From JAAZKI01 sp012799905 (lineage in GTDB: Bacteria > Verrucomicrobiota > Lentisphaeria > Oligosphaerales > Oligosphaeraceae), in the NCBI GenBank assembly GCA_050949415.1, contig JBMNFR010000009.1, positions 372,001 to 436,000 of the forward strand: a stretch of 64,000 nucleotides of DNA, written 5' to 3'. The notes under the pieces were generated by a model. The model had not been told where the DNA came from. It saw only the letters and a list, made by a program, of their open reading frames with translations, and did not search any database. The first letter of the stretch is position 1, and each line of letters opens with the position of its first letter. Of this stretch, positions 7,914 through 17,127 are shown in pieces. The translations under genes were made by a program, and so were the position numbers.

Positions 7914-9173
7914 ATGCAAGAACGAATCCGAATCTGTTTCATTGGCTGCGGCGCTTTCTGCAAACATTTCGTCCCCCTGTTTCAGAAGCATCCTGACGTC
8001 GAGTCGGTCTCGGTTTGCGACCTTATTCCTGAGCGTGCGACGGCCTATGCGGAGAAATTCCAGGTGCCGATAATCTCCAGCTTTGAGGAGGCCATTCGCC
8101 GCCGCGACATCAACTCGATTGGCATTTTCACGCAGCGTCATCTGCATGGCCCGCTGGTAATTGCGGCTTTAAAGGCCGGCAAGCATGTCTACAGCGCTGT
8201 GCCCTGCGCCAGCCGGATTGATGAAATCGCCGAAATCGAGGCGCTGGTTCGCCGCACCCGCCTGACCTACTCCATGGGCGAAACCGGCTACTATCGCTCA
8301 GCCACTATTTTCTGCCGTCGTCAGATGGCAGCTGGCCACATGGGCGATTTTGTCTATGGCGAAGCCCAGTACAATCACGATCAGCGCCACTTTGACTACA
8401 CGCGCAACGGCCCGGAATGGCGCCGCGTGGCCGGCATTCCGCCAATGTTCTATCCGACCCATTCGACTTCGATGATCCTCGGCGCCCTGCCCGGCGTCTT
8501 CGCCCGCAAGGTCGCGGCTTTCGGCTACAGGGAAAGATACCGGACTGACATCTTCGGCGTCAACGGCGTCAACTTGTGGGACAATCCCTTTTCCAACACC
8601 GCCATGCTCTTGCAGCTCTCCAATGGCGGCGTGGCCCGCATCAGCGAAAACCGCTGCGTAGCCATTACCGGGCCTAATACCTACATCTCGCAGTTCTATG
8701 GTTCGGAAGGCTGCTATGAATTCGCGGTGGCGCACCACTATTTCGCCAATTGGGACCCGGATAATCCCAAAAAACTGCGCATGCGCGAAGTCACCAAAGA
8801 ACTCCTGCCCCCAAGCGTCTACGAAATCATCAACGCCCCGGACGGCCCCCAGAAAATCAGCGATGGCGCCGGCTTCGGGGAAAGCTCCCCAATACAGCCG
8901 ATAGGACGTATTCCGGAATCCTTCCGGTATGACCGAAACGGCCACAACGGCACCCATCATTTCCTGGTGGACGACTTCTGCCGCGCCGTGACTACTGGAC
9001 GCTTGTCGCCAACCAATATCTGGGCCTCAGCCCGCTTCAATATACCGGGCCTGGTCGCGCACCAGTCCGCCCTCAAAGACGGAGAACTGATGGATGTGCC
9101 TGACCTGGGCGACCCGCCAGCCGACTGGGAAGTCCTGGACCCGGAACGGGATACACCGGTGGGAGAAGACTAA
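7914..9173 (+). CDS. Gfo/Idh/MocA-family oxidoreductase
   Basis: A 419-aa dehydrogenase-like protein. The N-terminal Rossmann fold begins IRICFIGCGAF (G11-x-G13), followed by CDLIPERATAYAEKF and the TQRHLHGPLVIAALKAGKHVYSAVPC segment typical of the family; the common EKP motif reads AVPC here, so the catalytic lysine of many relatives is not evident. The family oxidises or epimerises sugars with NAD(P). The start has a strong AGAGGTGA site 4-5 nt upstream. It stands alone and ends in front of a strong hairpin terminator. In PVC bacteria such genes are abundant and often serve in breakdown of unusual sugars; the specific substrate is unknown. Confidence 0.88.
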   Translation: MQERIRICFIGCGAFCKHFVPLFQKHPDVESVSVCDLIPERATAYAEKFQVPIISSFEEAIRRRDINSIGIFTQRHLHGPLVIAALKAGKHVYSAVPCASRIDEIAEIEALVRRTRLTYSMGETGYYRSATIFCRRQMAAGHMGDFVYGEAQYNHDQRHFDYTRNGPEWRRVAGIPPMFYPTHSTSMILGALPGVFARKVAAFGYRERYRTDIFGVNGVNLWDNPFSNTAMLLQLSNGGVARISENRCVAITGPNTYISQFYGSEGCYEFAVAHHYFANWDPDNPKKLRMREVTKELLPPSVYEIINAPDGPQKISDGAGFGESSPIQPIGRIPESFRYDRNGHNGTHHFLVDDFCRAVTTGRLSPTNIWASARFNIPGLVAHQSALKDGELMDVPDLGDPPADWEVLDPERDTPVGED

Positions 9174-9253
9174 TAAACCAACACTATGCCTGAAAACAGA
9201 GGACAGCCGCTGTACACCGGGATGTCCTTTCACCCAGGCCGCATAGTGACACT

Positions 9254-9296
9254 GCAAAAGGCGAGCACGCGATGAAAGCGCATGCTCGCCTTTTGC
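9254..9296. terminator. Intrinsic bidirectional terminator
   Basis: A perfect 14-bp stem (GCAAAAGGCGAGCA paired with TGCTCGCCTTTTGC) around a 15-nt loop, with T tracts on either strand. It follows the Gfo/Idh/MocA gene by about 80 bp. Confidence 0.8.
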
Positions 9297-9725
9297 ATTA
9301 AATCGCAGAATGCTCTTCGATGGCGGCCGCTGATCAACGCCACAAAAACGGGAAACAATTTAGCAGTTGCGTTTTTTTTCTAAATCGGTTGCATTTTGCG
9401 TATAACGATATATCATAATAACAGTGCCGCTCGTCGGAAGGGCATTTATGTGAAAAACTGCCCAGGGGCACACCCTATCGTTTAAGGCGCCTTGGCTCCA
9501 GAAAAGAGTAGCCGAGCATGCGTCATTTTCCGGTTTAAACAGCACCATAGTTCACGCAGGCCGCGCCTTTGGGGAAACCACCATAACCGCGCAAAGGTTC
9601 TCCCGGAACACCATCAGCCTTTCACCCCAATCATGCCTCCGCGCCATTCTTTTCAAAGCGACTGAAAACGGCTGGCCTTCTGGCGGCGTTTTTGATTTCA
9701 TTAATACTGACACAGGAGGAAAAGC
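9297..9725. other. Intergenic region upstream of the Rnk-like gene
   Basis: About 430 bases with no convincing gene. An A/T-rich patch at 9388-9421 (TTGCATTTTGCGTATAACGA...) is the best candidate for promoter activity, but box spacing is not clean. The region ends in a strong ACAGGAGGAAAAGC ribosome binding site for the next gene. Confidence 0.4.
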
Positions 9726-10142
9726 ATGAAAAAAAGAAAAATATACATCACTTCTTTTGACAAGGATCGGCTGGAAGAGCTGGTCGCTGTCGCCGGCGAC
9801 TTTGGCGAACACCGCCGCAGTGACCTGGAAATTCTATACCAAGAATTGCAGCGCGCCATGACGGTGGAAGCCAAGAAAATCCCTGCCGATGTGGTCACCA
9901 TGAATTCCAAGGTTCTGCTGCGAGACACGACCAGCGGCAGAGAAATGACCTATTCGCTGGTTTTTCCGAGAGAAGCCAACATCGACACTGGCGCAATCTC
10001 TGTCCTGGCGCCGATTGGCACCGCCATTCTTGGCTACCGGGAAGGCGATATCGTGGAATGGGAAGTCCCCTCCGGCAAAAGAACCATCAAAATTGAGAAA
10101 ATCCTATATCAGCCGGAAGCCGTCGGCGACTACCATTTGTAA
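9726..10142 (+). CDS. rnk: Rnk/GreA-type regulator of RNA polymerase
   Basis: A 138-aa protein with the layout of Rnk (regulator of nucleoside diphosphate kinase): a short N-terminal helical part (YITSFDKDRLEELV, then DLEILYQELQRAMTV) and a GreA/GreB C-terminal FKBP-like domain (GREMTYSLVFPREANIDTGAISVLAPIGTAILGYREGD). Such proteins bind in the secondary channel region of RNA polymerase without strong transcript cleavage. The ribosome binding site AGGAGG is ideal. It is transcribed alone and followed by a clear terminator. A GreA-family elongation factor is the alternative label, but length and the short N-terminal arm fit Rnk better. Confidence 0.87.
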   Translation: MKKRKIYITSFDKDRLEELVAVAGDFGEHRRSDLEILYQELQRAMTVEAKKIPADVVTMNSKVLLRDTTSGREMTYSLVFPREANIDTGAISVLAPIGTAILGYREGDIVEWEVPSGKRTIKIEKILYQPEAVGDYHL

Positions 10143-10210
10143 CAGGCGCGCCCCCTGGCCGACAAGCAATCGCCAGCCAGGATGATTTCGCCATACCATA
10201 ATGCACATGC

Positions 10211-10259
10211 AAAAGACCCTGTTTCTGCTGCAAAAGCCAGCAAAAACAGGGTCTTTTTG
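10211..10259 (+). terminator. Intrinsic terminator after the Rnk-like gene
   Basis: A long hairpin: AAAAGACCCTGTTT-TGCTG pairs with CAGCA-AAAACAGGGTCTTTTT, ending in a T tract about 65 bp beyond the stop codon. The A tract on the 5' side may let it serve the convergent ferritin gene as well. Confidence 0.8.
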
Positions 10260-10319
10260 TAGGTGAAGCGCGTGCCTTTCACGCTGGAAAGGGGCACGCG
10301 CTTCCGGGAGTGTTGACCG

Positions 10320-10808
10320 TCAGCGTTCTCCCAGCATCCGGTCCATGAAGAAGAGAGCGCAGTGGCCTCCTTGGCTGGCCATCTTCAGTTTCTGCACGAC
10401 GGCGTCTGTCGAGGCTTCCTCCTCGACCTGCTCGTCAACGAACCACTGCAAGAAATTCAAGGTCGCGTTGTCTTTGAGGCTCCGGGCCAGTTCGACCAGG
10501 TCATCAATTTCCTTAGTCACGTCACATTCATGCTTGTAGGCGTCTTCAAAGGCTGCCAGCGGGCTGGCCCATGAGGTTGGCGGCGCCGGGACTTCCGTCA
10601 ACAGAATGCGTGCGCCGCGATCCTTCAGGTAGTTGTAGAGCTTCATGGCATGCTCGGTTTCCTCCTCTGCCTGCTTTTCCATCCAGCTGGCGGCGCCATC
10701 CATGTTGATGTCATGGAAGAACGTAGCCATTGACAGATACAGGCGCGAGTTGTAAAACTCTTTGTTCATCTGCACATTCAAGGCCTTAGTCATTTTGTCA
10801 TTGATCAT
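10320..10808 (-). CDS. Ferritin (FtnA-like, non-haem)
   Basis: A 162-aa four-helix ferritin, which oxidises Fe(II) and stores it as mineral in a 24-subunit shell. All ferroxidase residues known from E. coli FtnA are present at the same numbers: Glu17, Glu50, His53, Glu94, Gln127 and Glu130. The start MINDKM is chosen because the frame upstream (18 residues) is basic and non-ferritin, and an AGGG lies 9 nt before this ATG. The gene is monocistronic and convergent with the Rnk-like gene. Confidence 0.95.
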   Translation of the reverse strand: MINDKMTKALNVQMNKEFYNSRLYLSMATFFHDINMDGAASWMEKQAEEETEHAMKLYNYLKDRGARILLTEVPAPPTSWASPLAAFEDAYKHECDVTKEIDDLVELARSLKDNATLNFLQWFVDEQVEEEASTDAVVQKLKMASQGGHCALFFMDRMLGER

Positions 10809-10958
10809 GGGTAATTTCCCTTTGCTTGATGGTTTGGAGTGTAATGCTCGTTGTGCTCGCATGGCCGAATCGCCAGCGGCTTTCAGCGTCTTCTTGTCAG
10901 TCTTTTCTCAGACCCGTAGTTCTTTTGCAAGTTCCTGGAATGCGCATTGACACATTTT

Positions 10959-13229
10959 TCAGGCGTTGCCGCTCGTCGAATCGTCCACCAGCAGTCCTGC
11001 TTCGGCGGCGGCGCGTCCAAACATCAACAGCGGCATGCTGTACATGGCAAATGCCTTTGGACTGAGGCCGCGTTCCCAAATGACCGCATTCTCTTGTGCG
11101 TACTTGGCGCCTGAGCCATAGTTAGGCGCTGCCGCCAGCGTTGCCAGCAACTGCGGCATTCCAGCCCGGATGTATTTCGCGTCCCGAGTCAAATCCCAGG
11201 CATACGCCAGACTTTCCAGAACATATAAGCCAGCGCCGCGCTGCTGCAAGCTGGGGAGTTCCTTATAGAAAAACCGACCGTCCTGGCCCAGCGTATGAGC
11301 CAGCAAATCGTCCATGGCCTTGACTACCAATTCCCCGACCGCAGCATCGCTGGTCAGCCAGTAGTAACGCATCAAACTGCTGGCCGCAACCGCAATCATG
11401 AACGGCACCCGTATCAACGTATGGTTCGTGTACGGCGACAGCCAAGCACCAAACTCTTCCTGCCAAACATGGAATTGCTGGACGATTTTTTTCGATTCAT
11501 CCAACCAGCGCTGCTCACCGGTTTCGCGATACAGGGCCAGCAGACTGCGCAGCGCCCAGCCAGTCTCGCGAGCGCTGCTGCCGCCCGGCTGCTGCAACGA
11601 CGGCTGTTGCAGCAGCAAGAGCAGATTTTCGCCGATGCCCAAGGCTGTTTCCAAGGCATCGCGATTGGCGGTGACGTGATACAGGTCAAGCAATCCCTCG
11701 ACCCACTGGTGCGAAGGCGTGGCGCCGCCGCTGACATGGTCAGCGCTGTGAATCAGCTGAGCGCCCCGGCGATGCGGATTTGGACTGTAGTGGCAGACAT
11801 CGACATCCATCTGATGCTCGCCAGCCACCAGGAGATAGTCGAGCATGCGGCGCTCACCATTGCGGGCATACATCAGCATGGCGGCATGCGGCATGTCATA
11901 TTCATTGTTGCACCAGACGAACTTACCGCGGCCGCGGCCCTGGGTGGTGTAGTCCATGTCTGGAGCATCGCCCCAATGCAACATGCCATAGGCTCGCAAC
12001 CGCCGGTCGGCCAGTTGGATCAAATACGCCTCCAACGGCTGATAAGACGTATTCATCCACACATTTTCCAGGACATCCGCCTGCTGGTAGCAGGAAGCCG
12101 GCAGCACGGGCCGGTCTGGCATCTGGTACTGCAAACTGCGGATATTGGCGTCTGCCAACGGCAAGTCGCCGGCGTGGGGATAAAGCAGCAGGCGTTGAGT
12201 CCTGGCAATGCCCTGACGCCATACCAACGGCGCTGCGCTGGCGGGATACAAGTCCGCTTCCAGAAAATCGGCGCCGACCCGGAGAGCCTTGGGATAATTC
12301 TGCTGTGCCTGGAAGACAGTCAGGCAAAGGCCGAATTGACCCGGTTCGCGCCAGTCACCCCAGAATGTGCCGTAATGCGTTTCCGGCATCTGCTCGTTGC
12401 TCTCAAACAACAGCCAGTCCGCATCGATTTCCTGCTCCAAAACGCCATCGTTCCCAGACAATTCGCGGGTCTGGGTGCGGTAATTCGAGCGCGCGACAGC
12501 CCGCTGGCCAGCCGACGACAAGGGTCTGGCCGCCTGCCAACGCCAGGCAATCCGGCGCACCAGCAGTTCCGCCTCTTCCTCGGCGTGCAAAAGACGGTAT
12601 TCAGCCTGAAACCAAGGCTTGCCAGCATAAGCATGCAGACGAAGCTGAAAATCAAAGCAGCGCCGACCGTCCTCAGACTGATGCTTGCCGCGCCCTTGGA
12701 CAATGGCATGAATCGGCCCGGGGCTGACGACCTGCCAGCCATCCTGATCCAGAACGGCTTTCCAGACCGTGCCTGAATCATCTTCCCAGAAAGGATGATG
12801 GCAGTCGCCCAAAAGACGCTCTGAAGCGCCATCCGCAACCAGACCTGTCCGCAGCTCCAAAATGTCGCCAGGGGAACTGAGATGCAAGGTTGCAACGCCG
12901 CTCTCCAGACGCACAGCGCCATCGACCACAACGACCGCTGCGCTGCCTTCTCGCGGCGGCTTGGACGGTTCCAGGCGCCAAGACAAGCGCTTTTCCTTCA
13001 AGCCAGGCAGATTGGCCAGAAAATCAACATAAAGCCAACGCACCGACTGGTCTGGCCAACGCGACGTAACCGTCGTCTGGCAAGGCAAAGCCCGGTCGCC
13101 GTCCCAGATGGAAAAATTCTCTGGATTGCTTAAGGCGCCTGCTGGCAACGGCAATGCCAGGCTGCAAGGTTCCTGATTACGGTCGAATCGCGACAATTTG
13201 GGAAATACCATCTCGCCATGCAGAGTCAT
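10959..13229 (-). CDS. YetA/PcRGLX-like RIFT-barrel protein (putative polysaccharide lyase-related)
   Basis: A 756-aa protein without a visible signal peptide. The N-terminal part contains a segment like SRWPDQSVRWLYVDFLANLPG that resembles the RIFT-barrel domain of YetA and rhamnogalacturonan lyase-related (PcRGLX) proteins. The middle is beta-rich (WFQAEYRLLHAEEEAELLVRRI). The last 300 residues look like an alpha-helical toroid (HSADHVSGGATPSHQWVEGLLDLYHVTANRDALETALGIGENLLLLL, then GWALRSLLALYRETGEQRWLDES), typical of carbohydrate-active (alpha/alpha)n barrels. It probably acts on an acidic plant polysaccharide or glycan, but the reaction is not established. It is transcribed alone, away from tRNA-Gly. 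The long open frame on the opposite strand is a shadow caused by codon bias. Confidence 0.6.
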   Translation of the reverse strand: MTLHGEMVFPKLSRFDRNQEPCSLALPLPAGALSNPENFSIWDGDRALPCQTTVTSRWPDQSVRWLYVDFLANLPGLKEKRLSWRLEPSKPPREGSAAVVVVDGAVRLESGVATLHLSSPGDILELRTGLVADGASERLLGDCHHPFWEDDSGTVWKAVLDQDGWQVVSPGPIHAIVQGRGKHQSEDGRRCFDFQLRLHAYAGKPWFQAEYRLLHAEEEAELLVRRIAWRWQAARPLSSAGQRAVARSNYRTQTRELSGNDGVLEQEIDADWLLFESNEQMPETHYGTFWGDWREPGQFGLCLTVFQAQQNYPKALRVGADFLEADLYPASAAPLVWRQGIARTQRLLLYPHAGDLPLADANIRSLQYQMPDRPVLPASCYQQADVLENVWMNTSYQPLEAYLIQLADRRLRAYGMLHWGDAPDMDYTTQGRGRGKFVWCNNEYDMPHAAMLMYARNGERRMLDYLLVAGEHQMDVDVCHYSPNPHRRGAQLIHSADHVSGGATPSHQWVEGLLDLYHVTANRDALETALGIGENLLLLLQQPSLQQPGGSSARETGWALRSLLALYRETGEQRWLDESKKIVQQFHVWQEEFGAWLSPYTNHTLIRVPFMIAVAASSLMRYYWLTSDAAVGELVVKAMDDLLAHTLGQDGRFFYKELPSLQQRGAGLYVLESLAYAWDLTRDAKYIRAGMPQLLATLAAAPNYGSGAKYAQENAVIWERGLSPKAFAMYSMPLLMFGRAAAEAGLLVDDSTSGNA

Positions 13230-13354
13230 CTGAAGCGCCTTTCCAAGAATGTGGACAGTGGATATGGAACGAGAACAATGCCCGAAAACTCAGGGCAAGG
13301 ACGATGCAAGAAGATAAAAACCCGCTGTTCCCCGGAAGAATCCGGCCAAATCAT

Positions 13355-13382
13355 TTGCAAACGACCCCAGCCGGGGTAAATT
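13355..13382 (+). promoter_or_regulatory. Probable promoter of tRNA-Gly
   Basis: TTGCAA (13355-13360) and TAAATT (13377-13382) are 16 bp apart, ending 16 bp before the tRNA. A second TATAAG at 13391 is too close to the gene to be its -10 box. Confidence 0.4.
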
Positions 13383-13398
13383 ATTTTTCATATAAGAT

Positions 13399-13472
13399 GC
13401 GGGTGTAGCATAATGGTAATGCACTGGCTTCCCAAGCCAGCTACGTGGGTTCGATTCCCATCACCCGCTCCA
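13399..13472 (+). tRNA. tRNA-Gly (anticodon CCC)
   Basis: A 74-nt cloverleaf: acceptor GCGGGTG pairs with CACCCGC, anticodon stem CTGGC/GCCAG encloses the loop TTCCCAA (anticodon CCC, reading GGG), and the T arm carries GGTTCGATTCC. The 3' CCA is encoded. Confidence 0.95.
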
Positions 13473-13519
13473 TTGATTTTCAAGCCATGTCCGGCATTCC
13501 TTTGCTAGGCATGGTTTTT

Positions 13520-14371
13520 TTATGCCTTGTCAAACCCCGTCCAAGCGGCGTAACTGCCGGAAGGCAGCGGCAATGCCCCAGGCGCGGCTTCGATGACCAT
13601 CTCTCCGGCCTCCACACTGCCGCCGACCGCAATCTGGCTGATAAGATGCTGCAACACCAATGGCGTATACCCAGGGGTGTGGCAGGATAAAAACACAAAG
13701 ACCGGCGTCGGCGTCAATACCTGCCAGCACAACCCTAATAGCTCCAATAAATTGTCATCAATCTTGAACAATTCCTGGTTTGTGCCGCGGCCAAAGCTGG
13801 GCGGGTCCAGGACGATGCCGTCATAGCGCCGGCCCCGCCGCACCTCACGCTGCAAAAACTTGCGCACGTCATCGACGATCCAGCGGATAGGCGCCTGGCC
13901 AAGACCGTTCTCCTCAGCATTGCGACGGGCCCAATCGACCATTTTGCGCGCGGCGTCCAAATGGCAGACTTCGCAGCCGGCCTTGGCTAAAGCCAACGTG
14001 GCGCCGCCAGAATACGCAAACAGATTAAGAACGGAAAGCGGCCGGCCAACCCGAGCAATGACCCGAGTCATCCACTGCCAACCGAGGACGTGTTCCGGAA
14101 AAACGCCAATATGGCCAAAATCGGTCGGCCGCACCTGAAACCGAATGCCGCCAACTACGCAAATCCATGATTCGGGCAAGGGACGGCGATACTCCCAACG
14201 ATTCCCCTGCTCGCGAGTGAAAAAAGCGTCGGCTTGAGACCATTCAGACGGCCTTAATGTCGGCCGCCAAACAGCCTGGGCGCAGGGCCGATCCAAAACA
14301 TAATCGCCAAAACGCTCAAGCTTGCGGCCAGCGCCAGTGTCAAGAAGAGAATAAGACAAGGAGTCAGTCAT
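13520..14371 (-). CDS. Class I SAM-dependent rRNA methyltransferase-like protein (RlmI/RlmK type)
   Basis: A 283-aa methyltransferase resembling the catalytic domain of RlmI/RlmK, enzymes that methylate 23S rRNA. The SAM-binding motif I is VLNLFAYSGGATLALAKAG (Gly-rich loop at 122-123), with an acidic motif II residue in CHLDAARK (Asp139). The target-binding motif is DPPSFGRG (189-196). No PUA domain is visible at the N-terminus, unlike RlmI, so it belongs to the shorter form. It is monocistronic and faces a repeat-rich region upstream. The methylated base is not deducible. Confidence 0.85.
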   Translation of the reverse strand: MTDSLSYSLLDTGAGRKLERFGDYVLDRPCAQAVWRPTLRPSEWSQADAFFTREQGNRWEYRRPLPESWICVVGGIRFQVRPTDFGHIGVFPEHVLGWQWMTRVIARVGRPLSVLNLFAYSGGATLALAKAGCEVCHLDAARKMVDWARRNAEENGLGQAPIRWIVDDVRKFLQREVRRGRRYDGIVLDPPSFGRGTNQELFKIDDNLLELLGLCWQVLTPTPVFVFLSCHTPGYTPLVLQHLISQIAVGGSVEAGEMVIEAAPGALPLPSGSYAAWTGFDKA

Positions 14372-15167
14372 GATTATAAGTGGACAGTGGACAATGGACA
14401 GAAGTGGACGTTAGTGGACGATGGACTTTAATGGACGTTAGTGGAGAGTGGACGTGGACAGAAGTGGACGTTAGTGGACGTTGGGCGCATGTCCACAACG
14501 TCCACCGCGTCCACAATGTCCGCAGCTTCGTGGGTTTCAGGCAGCCACGGGCGCTTGGCGCGGCAGCTTGCAGGTACAGCGAGTATCAAAGGCGAACCGA
14601 TACAAATATCTATCCCGGAAAATATTGCATTCAGACGAAATCAAGTTATGTTTTTCAACGCTCCCCTGCCGCCTGCGAGGATAAATCGCCAAACCGCCGA
14701 CAGCCAGACCACTGAGTATGCCATGGACAAATGCTATCATCTTATCATAACATAATGATGCCGACAACGCATATCCAGCCCGGCCACCCAAATTCCTTTT
14801 AGACAAGAGTAATCGGTCACTCATTGATATTCGGAAATCCGACGAGCAGCGGTCTCAGGAAAGGGGCGAGGGGCGAGGGGCGAGGGGCGAGAGTGAGTTT
14901 GGATTACACTGTCCACAATGTCCACTTCTGTCCACGTCCACTCACCACTAAAGTCCACTTCAGTCCACAGTCCATCGTCTACTGATGTCCATTAAAGTCC
15001 ACTAAAGTCCATTGTCCACTGTCCACTAAGGTGCCTTATCCGGGCAGTCCGGCTCCGCAACTCGCCGGAACCCCAAGTATCAATCGGTGACCCATTGCAG
15101 ACAAGACGATATCCACAAGGTCAAAGTCGTCCCACTGCTCTAACCGGCGCAAGCCAAGGAGTCGAAC
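14372..15167. repeat. Intergenic block of composite repeats (AGTGGAC, GGGGCGA, GTCCAC modules)
   Basis: About 800 bases with no supported gene. From 14378 to 14485 AGTGGAC/AATGGAC repeats run in the plus orientation, then GTCCAC words at 14491-14520. From about 14812 comes a conserved word (aatcggtcactcattgatat), then four GGGGCGA heptamers (14863-14890), then GTCCAC repeats to about 15028 with the conserved flank TGCCTTATCCGG...AGTATCAATCGG. The two AGTGGAC/GTCCAC blocks are inverted relative to each other and could form a long cruciform. The promoter of the methyltransferase gene must sit inside or beside the first block. Confidence 0.75.
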
Positions 15168-16334
15168 ATGGATACTGACAAGAGCATGGCAAAAATCAAG
15201 CAAGAAGCAGCCGCGCTCAAGGAAACCATGACCGAAATTCGGCGCGATCTGCACCGGCGCCCGGAACTCGGCCTCCGGGAATACCGCACTACCACCAAAA
15301 TCCGAGACCTGCTCACCAGCATGACGACGCAGGCGGAAATCCTTGATCTCGGCCTGAAAACCGGCGTCGTCGCCCAGCTGCCGGGAACCGAAGGCAAAAA
15401 GACCGTCGCCCTGCGGGCAGACATTGACGCTTTGGTCATCACTGAGACAAATACACACAGTTTCGCCTCCCTCAACCCCGGCGTCATGCACGCTTGCGGC
15501 CATGACGGCCACACTGCCATGCTGCTCGGCGCGGCTGCCATTCTGGACAAAATCCGCCCCCGGCACCATGTCCGCCTCCTGTTCCAGCCGGCCGAGGAAG
15601 GCCCCGCCTCGGGCGCCCGACTCCTGCTTGAACACGACGCCCTAAAAGACGTGGACGTCATTTTCGGCGCTCACCTCAATGCGACTTCAGACTTCGGCCT
15701 GGTCGGCTATTGCGACGGGCCGGTCATGGCCGGCGGCCTGGTCATAGAACTGAATATCATCGGCCAGGGCGGACATTCGGCCTATCCCGACGAGTGCGCC
15801 AACCCGCTTCTGGCCGCCGCTGCCATCATCAGCGGACTCGCCCAGGTCAAAGACCGCCTCCATGCCTCTATACCCTGCACCATCGTGCCCACGACCATCC
15901 AGTGCGGCAAAAGCGAAAATCGCATCCCTGACCGGGCAAAACTGGAAATCAGGTCAAAATTCCTATCTGCTGACGCCGAACCGATTCTTCGCCAAGAGCT
16001 CTCCCGCCTGTTTGAACACGCCAGCGCCATTCATCACACACGCTGCGAAATCACCTTCATCCCTAAACTGCCGGTCACAGTCAATGACCCCGAGGTCGGC
16101 GCCGTCGTCCGCCAAGCAGCCCAAGCCCTCAATCTGCCCTTGACCAAAATCGTTCCCAGCATGGGTTCCGAGGACTTCGCCTACTACGCACAGAAAATTC
16201 CAGCATACTATATGACGTTCGGAATTCGCCAAGGCGACCAATTCCCAATCGCCCATAACCCCGATTTTGACTTTGACGAATCCATCCTCCCGATAGCAGC
16301 CGCCCAGCTGGCGGCCTGCGCCACCCTTTACTAA
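15168..16334 (+). CDS. M20-family metallopeptidase (HipO/IAA-amidohydrolase-like)
   Basis: A 388-aa amidohydrolase of the M20D group, which removes acyl groups from N-acyl amino acids or similar amides in the cytoplasm. Metal ligands are seen in the usual places: HACGHDGH (Cys110, His112), the PAEEG motif with general base Glu143 and ligand Glu144, GAHL (His169), and a C-terminal GSEDF. The lid/dimerisation motif GQGGHSAYP is at 199-207. The ribosome binding site AAGGAG is 7 nt before the ATG. The next gene, a histidine phosphatase, starts 17 bp after the stop, so the two probably form an operon. Confidence 0.93.
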   Translation: MDTDKSMAKIKQEAAALKETMTEIRRDLHRRPELGLREYRTTTKIRDLLTSMTTQAEILDLGLKTGVVAQLPGTEGKKTVALRADIDALVITETNTHSFASLNPGVMHACGHDGHTAMLLGAAAILDKIRPRHHVRLLFQPAEEGPASGARLLLEHDALKDVDVIFGAHLNATSDFGLVGYCDGPVMAGGLVIELNIIGQGGHSAYPDECANPLLAAAAIISGLAQVKDRLHASIPCTIVPTTIQCGKSENRIPDRAKLEIRSKFLSADAEPILRQELSRLFEHASAIHHTRCEITFIPKLPVTVNDPEVGAVVRQAAQALNLPLTKIVPSMGSEDFAYYAQKIPAYYMTFGIRQGDQFPIAHNPDFDFDESILPIAAAQLAACATLY

Positions 16335-16351
16335 AAACAATCGACCACCCT

Positions 16352-16975
16352 ATGACATCTGCCTCTTTCACCATCGTCCGCCACGGCCAGACCGGCCATA
16401 ACCGAGTTCGACGCATCCAGGGCCAATTCAATTCTCAGCTTGACGAAGACGGCCGCGCCCAGGCCGTCGCCGTCGCACGCCGCCTGCAAACATGCCATTT
16501 CGACGCGGTCTACGCCAGCGACCTCGACCGCACGGTGGACACGGTTCGCGCCATTGTCGGCGACCGACCAGTGACGCTGCTGCCAGCCCTGCGCGAATGG
16601 CATCTCGGCGACTGGCAAAATCAACTCGTCGACGACCTCAAACAACTTTATCCGGAAGAGTACGCCACCTATTCCAGCGGCTCGCCGGACTTCGTCGCCC
16701 CCGGGGGCGAGTCCCATGACCAACTGTCGGCGCGAGTCACGGCCTGCTTTAACGAACTGGCCGTCCGCCACCTCGGCCAATCCATCCTCGTCGTGACGCA
16801 TGGCGGCGCGCTCCGGGCTTTGCTTTATCATGTCTTCGGCGTCCGCCGGCTGCCCTGCGGGCCCTTGTCGCACAACACCTCGGTCAACCGTTTCTTATAT
16901 CACCAGAACCGCGGCTGGCAGCTCGAACTCTGGAATGACACCTCGCACCTGGAAACGACTTCAAGCCAACCTTGA
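16352..16975 (+). CDS. Histidine phosphatase family protein (phosphoglycerate mutase-like)
   Basis: A 207-aa member of the histidine phosphatase superfamily. The phosphohistidine motif is RHGQT (His11); the second catalytic histidine is in VVTHGGALR (His150), with Glu82 in REWHLGDW and Arg60 in SDLDRTVDT. The sequence is closer to the GpmB/CobC broad-specificity phosphatases than to true dPGM mutases. It follows the M20 hydrolase by 17 bp. The substrate is not known. Confidence 0.9.
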   Translation: MTSASFTIVRHGQTGHNRVRRIQGQFNSQLDEDGRAQAVAVARRLQTCHFDAVYASDLDRTVDTVRAIVGDRPVTLLPALREWHLGDWQNQLVDDLKQLYPEEYATYSSGSPDFVAPGGESHDQLSARVTACFNELAVRHLGQSILVVTHGGALRALLYHVFGVRRLPCGPLSHNTSVNRFLYHQNRGWQLELWNDTSHLETTSSQP

Positions 16976-17028
16976 GCCTCTTGCATCGGCCTTCTTTATG
17001 CTTTGCCATGAGACTGACCTGAACCTAT

Positions 17029-17056
17029 TTGCATATTTCGCGCCCAGGGATAAAAT
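17029..17056 (+). promoter_or_regulatory. Probable promoter of recD2
   Basis: TTGCAT (17029-17034) and TAAAAT (17051-17056) with a 16-bp spacer, about 72 bp upstream of the chosen recD2 start. Confidence 0.4.
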
Positions 17057-17127
17057 TAATCTCAGCAGCCTGCCTCGCCCAACCGCCCTTGTCCACGCCA
17101 TTTATTCAAGGAAAAACGCCCGCCGCC

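Noticed and set aside
11295..12776. 493-codon open frame on the plus strand
   Set aside because: It lies wholly antisense to the YetA-like gene, has Gln/Pro/Arg-rich composition and no ribosome binding site; it is a codon-bias shadow.
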